This document shows, one piece after another, positions 58,649 through 64,000 of a stretch of DNA of 64,000 bases. Within the stretch, counting starts at the first letter, position 1. Each line of letters opens with the position of its first letter. The stretch comes from Paenibacillus_AB hodogayensis (GTDB lineage Bacteria; Bacillota; Bacilli; Paenibacillales; NBRC-103111): the NCBI RefSeq assembly GCF_039536325.1, contig NZ_BAAAYO010000008.1, positions 434,001 to 498,000 of the forward strand. Direction: 5' to 3'. The position numbers and the translations under genes are program-made. The notes under the pieces are model-generated. The model was not told the DNA's origin. It made no database searches and saw nothing but the letters and a program-made list of their open reading frames with translations.

Positions 58649-60847
58649 TCAGTTGCGCCCTCCCGTCGGTGGAGTCGTAACGGTCTTCGTCCCGGCAGGC
58701 TGAGTACCGCTTGCCGGAGGCTTCGCTACGTTCGTACCGCCGGCACCGCCGTTTGCTCCGGCCCCGGCGTTCGTGCCGGTGGTTCCATTCGTCCCCGTGC
58801 CGCCCGGGGCGTTCGCGCCGGTGCCGGTCGAACCGTTCGTTCCCGGCGGCGAGCCGGTCTGCTGTCCGCCTGTATTTCCGGCGCCACCCGAACCGCCAGC
58901 CGGCGGATTCACCGACTTTTTCTCGTCATAAGGAATCGTATCGACGTCCAGTCGCTTGCCGTCGACCTTGTACGTAATTGAACCGTCTTTTTCCGGCGAC
59001 AAGACAAGTTGCACTTCGAACGTCTGCGCATCCTTGATCTTGCGCGTCGTGCCTTTGATATCGTCGCCTCGCGCATCGCTGTAAATGATCTCGACCGTGC
59101 TTTCCTTGCCCTTCTCGGCCGGCTCGATTACCTTGGAGGCGGTAACCTCCTTGGCATTGGCCGGGTAGCCGGTGCTGACAAAAACTTTGATTTCCGCTCC
59201 GGGCGAGACAAGCTCCCCGCTTTTATACGGAAATTGATCGTAGATCTGGCCTTTGGGCCCCTTATAAGTAGCTTCCCTCTGTACGGTCAGCTTGAAGTCG
59301 TTCAGCTTCGCCCGCGACTGGGCCTCCACCTCCGTCATGCCAGTGAGATCCGGCATCGTCACCTGCTCCTTGCCTTTGCTTACCGTCAACTGGATCGAAA
59401 CCGTCTTCGGATCGTATTCTTCATCGGCGGCCGGAGACTGGGCGATAATCGTTCCCGCGTCCTCGTTGCCGAACGTCGGCACCTGCTTGATCTGCGACTT
59501 GTCGATGCCGAACCGGATCAGCTCCGTATTGAGCACGTCGTTCACCTGCTTGCCTTTCCAGTCCGGCATCCTCTGCTTCTCCGGACCCAGGCTCACATAA
59601 AGGGTAACCGCATTGTTCACCTTGACCCGCACCGGCGTCGGGTCCTGCTGGATGACAATATCCTTGGCTACCTGCGCGTTCGTCTGGGGAACGATCTTGA
59701 CCGACAGATTGAGCGCCTGCAGCTTCTTCTCTGCTTCCTCCACCGGCCAGTTGACCACATTCGGAACGTCGACCTCCGGCACCTCGATAATCTGTTTCAC
59801 GTAACGGACGCCCAAGTACATCAGTCCGAGCAGCGCTACGATCACAACGGTCCACAGCAGGGGCTTCACCCACGCTTTTCCTTTGCGCTTCCGGGTCCCC
59901 GCGTCCTCGATCTCGTCCTCATCATCTGCTACGGGCACATAATCGCCGCGAATGGCGGGCAGGACGCGCGTCTTCTCCGTATCGTCGTAATCGTCGGACG
60001 GGAATAGCAGCTTCGGCTCGTTGCGCCTGTCCGGCTGTAGGCACGTATCGAGATCCTGAAGCATTTCCTTGGCGGAACGGTATCGTTCCTCCGGCTTTTT
60101 GCGCATCGATTTGAGAATGACGTTTTCCACGCTTTGCGGGATAAGCGGATTCACCTTGCGCGGCTCCTCGACATCCTCCTGCAAATGCTTCAACGCCACG
60201 CTGATCGGGCTTTCGCCCAGAAACGGAAGCCGACCCGTCAACATCTGATACAGGACAATGCCTAACGAATACAGGTCGGATTGCGCGCCGGTCAACGTTC
60301 CTTTGGCATGTTCGGGGGAAAAATAATGGACCGAGCCGACGACCGAGCCGGTCTGGGTAATTTGCGAAGCGTCCGCGGCGCGGGCGATGCCGAAGTCGGT
60401 CACCTTGACGCGGCCGTTTTTGCCGATCAGAATATTGTGGGGCTTAATATCGCGATGAATGATCTGGTTCAGGTGGGCATGATCGAGCGCATCGCAGATT
60501 TGTCCCGCGATCCGGACCGCCTCTTCCGCGGGCAGCGGAGCCCGTTCTTTGATCAGGTCGTTCAACGTCTTCCCTTCGACATATTCCATCACGATATAAT
60601 GGATCTCGTCTTCCTGACCGACGTCGTAGATGCTGACGACGTTCGGATGCGACAAAGACGCGGCCGCCTGGGCTTCCCGGCGAAACCTGCGGATGAACTC
60701 CTCGTCATGCACGTACTGTTGACGAAGCACCTTGACGGCAACTTTCCGGTTGAGCAGAATGTCCTGACCTTTGTAGACCAGAGCCATTCCGCCGCCGCCG
60801 ATGCGGTCCAGGATTTCGTAGCGCCCTCCCAGCACGTGACCGATCAT
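58649..60847 (-). CDS. prkC: Membrane Ser/Thr protein kinase with PASTA domains (PrkC)
   Basis: A 732-residue kinase that senses muropeptides through its outer domains. Kinase: GGGGMALVYKG loop, Lys 39 in VAVKVL, catalytic Asp 133 in HRDIKPHN, VTDFGIARA. One membrane helix at about 335-355, then three PASTA domains (DVPNVVNWPVEEAEKKLQAL; MPDWKGKQVNDVLN; MPDLTGMTEVEAQSRAKLND). After these comes a beta region and an unusual 90-residue C-terminal tail rich in Gly, Thr, Asn and Ala ending in TTPPTGGRN, outside the cell; Bacillus PrkC lacks it. Its start overlaps prpC by 4 bases (ATGA). Confidence 0.95.
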   Translation of the reverse strand: MIGHVLGGRYEILDRIGGGGMALVYKGQDILLNRKVAVKVLRQQYVHDEEFIRRFRREAQAAASLSHPNVVSIYDVGQEDEIHYIVMEYVEGKTLNDLIKERAPLPAEEAVRIAGQICDALDHAHLNQIIHRDIKPHNILIGKNGRVKVTDFGIARAADASQITQTGSVVGSVHYFSPEHAKGTLTGAQSDLYSLGIVLYQMLTGRLPFLGESPISVALKHLQEDVEEPRKVNPLIPQSVENVILKSMRKKPEERYRSAKEMLQDLDTCLQPDRRNEPKLLFPSDDYDDTEKTRVLPAIRGDYVPVADDEDEIEDAGTRKRKGKAWVKPLLWTVVIVALLGLMYLGVRYVKQIIEVPEVDVPNVVNWPVEEAEKKLQALNLSVKIVPQTNAQVAKDIVIQQDPTPVRVKVNNAVTLYVSLGPEKQRMPDWKGKQVNDVLNTELIRFGIDKSQIKQVPTFGNEDAGTIIAQSPAADEEYDPKTVSIQLTVSKGKEQVTMPDLTGMTEVEAQSRAKLNDFKLTVQREATYKGPKGQIYDQFPYKSGELVSPGAEIKVFVSTGYPANAKEVTASKVIEPAEKGKESTVEIIYSDARGDDIKGTTRKIKDAQTFEVQLVLSPEKDGSITYKVDGKRLDVDTIPYDEKKSVNPPAGGSGGAGNTGGQQTGSPPGTNGSTGTGANAPGGTGTNGTTGTNAGAGANGGAGGTNVAKPPASGTQPAGTKTVTTPPTGGRN

Positions 60848-61611
60848 GCACCACCCCTCCTTTCCCTATCATTCGCTGCCGTATCGTTCGCAAGCAGCAC
60901 GACCGTAATGTTGTCTCCTCCGCCCTCTTCCAGGGCACGGCCGACCAGCTTGTCCACCTTCCGCGGCAAATCGCCTTGTTCGACGACGATCTCGTAGATT
61001 TCCCGCTCGCCCACCAAACCGCTCAGGCCGTCGCTGCACAGCAGCAGCACGTCGCCGTTGCCCCAGGGACTGTGGATGATGTCGATCTCCACCTGTCTGT
61101 CGGTGCCGAGCGCGCGGGTTACGACGTTGCGCAGCGGATGGATGTTGGCTTCCTCCTGCGTGATCTGGCCCGATTTGATCAATTCGTTCACAAGCGAATG
61201 ATCCTCGGTGACCTGCCGAATGGAATCCCCGGAGACGATATACGCTCTGCTGTCCCCGATATGCCCGATGACAAGATCGTCGGCCGTCGCGAGCGCCGCT
61301 ACGACCGTCGTGCCCATCCCTTGATAGCGCGCCTGTCCGGAGGCGATTTCGAACACCTGCTCGTTCGCCTTCGCAATCGCGCTGTGCACGGCTTGCTTGC
61401 GTTCGTCCACCGACAGATCCGTGGTAACCGCGCGCATCTCCGTTTCCACAAGCTCGATCGTCATTTGACTGGCGATTTCCCCCGCCTGATGACCGCCCAT
61501 GCCGTCCGCCACGATAGCCAGCGTAAAGCCGTTCCATTCGTCGCGGACCGCAGCCCGGTCCTCGTTGATCAGCCGGACGAGTCCGGCATCCGTGCGATGC
61601 GCCGTTTGCAT
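60844..61611 (-). CDS. prpC: PP2C-type protein phosphatase (PrpC)
   Basis: A 255-residue metal-dependent Ser/Thr phosphatase that reverses PrkC phosphorylation. PP2C metal sites are present: RTDAGLVRLINEDRA, VADGMGGHQAGEIAS, VIGHIGDSRAYIVSG, LLCSDGLSGLV and GGGDNITVVLL. Length is normal. Its stop overlaps the prkC start (ATGA), so phosphatase and kinase are made together. It follows rlmN by 12 bases. Confidence 0.97.
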   Translation of the reverse strand: MQTAHRTDAGLVRLINEDRAAVRDEWNGFTLAIVADGMGGHQAGEIASQMTIELVETEMRAVTTDLSVDERKQAVHSAIAKANEQVFEIASGQARYQGMGTTVVAALATADDLVIGHIGDSRAYIVSGDSIRQVTEDHSLVNELIKSGQITQEEANIHPLRNVVTRALGTDRQVEIDIIHSPWGNGDVLLLCSDGLSGLVGEREIYEIVVEQGDLPRKVDKLVGRALEEGGGDNITVVLLANDTAANDRERRGGA

Positions 61612-61623
61612 AATGCTCTCACC

Positions 61624-62718
61624 TCACTGGGTTTCCATGTGCTTCGCGCGCAATTGGCCGCAGGCGGCGGCAATGTCGCTGCCGTGCTCCCTGCGGATCG
61701 TTGCGGGTATGTTCTGCTTTTCCAGAATGCGCTGGAAAGTGAATATATCGTCCCGCTCCGTGCGCTTGAAATCCCGCTCCAGCACGAAATTGACCGGAAT
61801 CAGATTGACATGGACGAGCGGCAGCATCGGCTTCAGCACGGCGGCCAGCTCCTGTGCATGCTCCGCGGCATCGTTGACGCCGCCCATCAGGGCGTATTCG
61901 AACGTGATGCGCCGGCCGGTTTCCTGCAAATAGTACGTACACGCTTCGATCAGCTCGCTGAACGGATAACGCCGATTGACGGGCATGAGCTTGGAGCGCA
62001 GCTCGTCGTTCGGAGCATGAATCGAGATAGCCAGATTGATCTGCATATTCTCGTCGGCGAACCGATATATATTCGGAACGATGCCACTAGTGGATACGGT
62101 AATGTGACGCTGCCCGATATTGAGCCCCTTCTCGTGGTTCATCGTCTTCAGAAACTTCAGCATTGCGTCGTAGTTCTCGAACGGCTCGCCGATGCCCATG
62201 ATGACAATGCTGCTGACGCGCTCTCCCGTAGCGTCAAGCATGCGCTGGGCTTGTACGACCTGGGCGATGATCTCGCCGGCCGCCAGGTTGCGCTTCAAGC
62301 CGCCGAGTGTCGACGCGCAGAACGTACAGCCGATCCGGCAGCCCACTTGGGTGGTCACGCAGACGCTGTTGCCGTAATCGTGCTTCATGATGACGGTCTC
62401 GATCGCGTTGTTGTCGGCCAGCTCGAACAAAAACTTGACGGTTCCGTCCTTCGACTGCTGGCGCGCCACTTCCTTAAGCGAGACGAACTCGAACAGGCGC
62501 GACAATTTATCGCGCAGCGGCTTGGGCAGGTTGGACATTTCCTCGAAGGAGCCCACCCGCTTCACATACAGCCAATCGAAGATTTGTCCGGCACGGAAAG
62601 GCGGCTCGCCGTTTTCTTTCAGCCACGTGCCCCATTCTTCGAGAGACAGATCGTAGGCCGACAGCGTCTCGGGCACGAAGGGCTCCAATGGTTTCAACGG
62701 TTTTAAAGGTTTCAGCAA
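61624..62718 (-). CDS. rlmN: Dual-specificity 23S rRNA A2503 / tRNA A37 C2-methyltransferase RlmN
   Basis: A radical SAM methyltransferase of about 364 residues. Cluster motif GCRIGCTFCAST (Cx3Cx2C), GEPFENYD, SIHAPNDELRSKLMPVN, and the methyl-carrying Cys in DIAAACGQLRAKH. It adds methyl at C2 of A2503 in 23S rRNA and of A37 in some tRNAs. The frame starts at TTG 62718 with a short LKPLKPLKPLEP repeat; no clear ribosome binding site is visible, so the start is uncertain by a few residues. This copy is the housekeeping one by its position between rsmB and prpC. Confidence 0.95.
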   Translation of the reverse strand: MLKPLKPLKPLEPFVPETLSAYDLSLEEWGTWLKENGEPPFRAGQIFDWLYVKRVGSFEEMSNLPKPLRDKLSRLFEFVSLKEVARQQSKDGTVKFLFELADNNAIETVIMKHDYGNSVCVTTQVGCRIGCTFCASTLGGLKRNLAAGEIIAQVVQAQRMLDATGERVSSIVIMGIGEPFENYDAMLKFLKTMNHEKGLNIGQRHITVSTSGIVPNIYRFADENMQINLAISIHAPNDELRSKLMPVNRRYPFSELIEACTYYLQETGRRITFEYALMGGVNDAAEHAQELAAVLKPMLPLVHVNLIPVNFVLERDFKRTERDDIFTFQRILEKQNIPATIRREHGSDIAAACGQLRAKHMETQ

Positions 62719-62853
62719 AAAACATCACGATCCGTTCGTCGATTTCGCATGCGGTTGCACATGCGTAGGACGGAGCTTCCCGCTATCGGTCCGCTCCGCC
62801 GGTTTATTCTCTATTCTAGCATAACCCGGCCCGCAGCTAAAGTTTTAACGGGT

Positions 62854-64000
62854 TTACGGGCGTTTGCGAAGCCGTGCGATGAAAAAGCCGTCCGAGCCGA
62901 ACCGGTGCGGCAGCACCGTAACGGCTCCGTTCTCGGCGATCGTTCCCTCCGGCAATGACGAGCGGAGGGGCTCCGGAGGCTGCTCGAGGGAAAACGCCGG
63001 ATGCGCGAGCAGAAACCGCTCCACGACCCGTTCGTTCTCCTCCGCGGAGATCGTGCAGGTGCTGTACACGAGCACGCCGTCCGGCGCCAGCAGGTCGGCC
63101 GCCTTGTCCAGCAGCTCGGCCTGCAGTCCGGCGATGTCGATCGAATCCTGCGCGGTTTTCGTCCATTTGATGTCCGGCTTGCGGCGGATAACGCCCAAGC
63201 CGGTGCACGGCGCGTCCAGCAGAATGCGGTCGAAGACGGTCCCGGCGAACGTTTCCGGCAAATGCCGGGCGTCGAGCGTTCGCGTCTCGACGCAGCGCAG
63301 CCCGAGCCTGTCGGACTGGGCGGCGATCAGCTCGCGTTTATGCTCGTGCAGATCGCATGCGACGATTCTCCCGTTGTCGTTCATCAGCTCGGCCAAATGG
63401 GCGGTTTTGCCTCCCGGTGCGGCGCAGCAGTCGAGCACGCTCATCCCCGGCTGCGGATCGACCATGGCGGCGACCAGCATCGAGCTCTCGTCCTGGACGG
63501 ACAGCTCGCCTGCGGCATACCAGGGCGTCAGCGCCATGTTGCCGCCGCTTTCTACGACGACGCCTTCGGCCGCCAGAACGGACTCGCGCGCGCGCATGCC
63601 CGCCTGCTCCATGCGCTCCAACAGCTCTCCGCGCGTCAGCCGGAGCGTATTGACGCGAACGCTGGCGTGCGGCGGCTCGTTGTTCGAACGGCATATGCGC
63701 TCTGCCGTCTCGACGCCGAACCGTTCGGCCCACTGCTTCACGAGCCAAGCCGGATGGGACGTTTCGAGGGAAATGCGCGACACCGGGTCCAGCGAATCCG
63801 GAATCGTCAGCTCGTCCTTGCGGCGGATGACGTTGCGCAACACCCCGTTCACCATGCCGGATATGCCGGCATGTCCGTCGCGCTTGGCGATCGAAACGGC
63901 CTCGTTGACGGCCGCATGCTCCGGAATACGGTCCAAGTAGCGCAACTGGTAGACGCTCAGGCGGAGCAGATTGCGCACCCACGGCTCCAGCTTCGCCAGC
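62854..64000 (-). CDS. rsmB: 16S rRNA m5C967 methyltransferase RsmB, N-terminus beyond the window
   Basis: The frame is open to base 64000, so the first part of the NusB-like RNA-binding domain is missing; what remains begins LAKLEPWVRNLLRLSVYQLR. Methyltransferase motifs: CCAAPGGKTAHLAELM (SAM binding), DRILLDAPCTGLGVIRRKPD (first catalytic Cys) and VYSTCTISAEENE (second catalytic Cys). It methylates C967 of 16S rRNA. It lies 135 bases before rlmN; that gap shows no gene. Confidence 0.95.
   Translation of the reverse strand, partial: LAKLEPWVRNLLRLSVYQLRYLDRIPEHAAVNEAVSIAKRDGHAGISGMVNGVLRNVIRRKDELTIPDSLDPVSRISLETSHPAWLVKQWAERFGVETAERICRSNNEPPHASVRVNTLRLTRGELLERMEQAGMRARESVLAAEGVVVESGGNMALTPWYAAGELSVQDESSMLVAAMVDPQPGMSVLDCCAAPGGKTAHLAELMNDNGRIVACDLHEHKRELIAAQSDRLGLRCVETRTLDARHLPETFAGTVFDRILLDAPCTGLGVIRRKPDIKWTKTAQDSIDIAGLQAELLDKAADLLAPDGVLVYSTCTISAEENERVVERFLLAHPAFSLEQPPEPLRSSLPEGTIAENGAVTVLPHRFGSDGFFIARLRKRP

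Overview
The window looks like chromosomal DNA of a spore-forming Firmicute of the Paenibacillaceae (Paenibacillus or Cohnella type). The evidence is base composition that looks GC-rich by eye, strong AGGAGG-type ribosome binding sites, a surface protein with three SLH domains, spoVM and a SpoVIF-like gene, and the block rsmB-rlmN-prpC-prkC-rsgA-rpe / spoVM / rpmB / yloU-fakA-degV-recG in essentially the Bacillus order. No ribosomal RNA or tRNA genes were found.

Layout. 1-10.9 kb holds a cut-off TetR gene, a large SLH surface protein, a SCO1/YtkA-type copper-protein pair, a MarR regulator, a LysE exporter, an AraC-EamA pair and a sulfatase. 10.9-15.9 kb is a magnesium locus: a decayed MgtE_N-CBS gene, mgtC, an M-box riboswitch with tandem terminators, and an mgtA-type P-type ATPase. 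15.9-17.1 kb contains two wrecked genes (EamA, LysR) joined by a deletion. 17.2-27.2 kb holds an AlkC-like DNA repair gene, an RlmN paralogue, a giant hybrid sensor kinase, two nitroreductases, a PDZ-less HtrA-like protease, a VOC-TetR operon and a GNAT gene.

27.3-29.6 kb is a type I-C-like CRISPR array read on the minus strand, with its leader at the right end. It is split by an IS3-family element, contains a 35-base run of Ns, and has no cas genes beside it. 29.9-33.3 kb, just past the leader, is the most unusual part: a minus-strand operon of an ABC exporter with a C-terminal cyclic-nucleotide-binding domain, a GNAT-like protein, a 34-codon peptide gene with a very strong ribosome binding site, and a second paralogous GNAT-like protein whose start overlaps the peptide stop (TAATG). 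It could be a small modified-peptide system. That is inference.

33.5-50 kb is accessory and regulatory: an MHYT hybrid kinase, an MFS-TetR drug-efflux operon with a visible promoter and operator, a carbohydrate-type cluster (GntR/LacI regulator, two solute-binding lipoproteins, a membrane AraC regulator and a Tat-exported beta-helix protein, but no permeases), and a PAS-GGDEF-EAL protein. 50.3-64 kb is the conserved housekeeping block, mostly on the minus strand with rpmB on the plus strand, ending in rsmB cut by the window edge. Gene starts were moved from the longest frame to the best ribosome binding site where one was visible, and this is stated in the entries.
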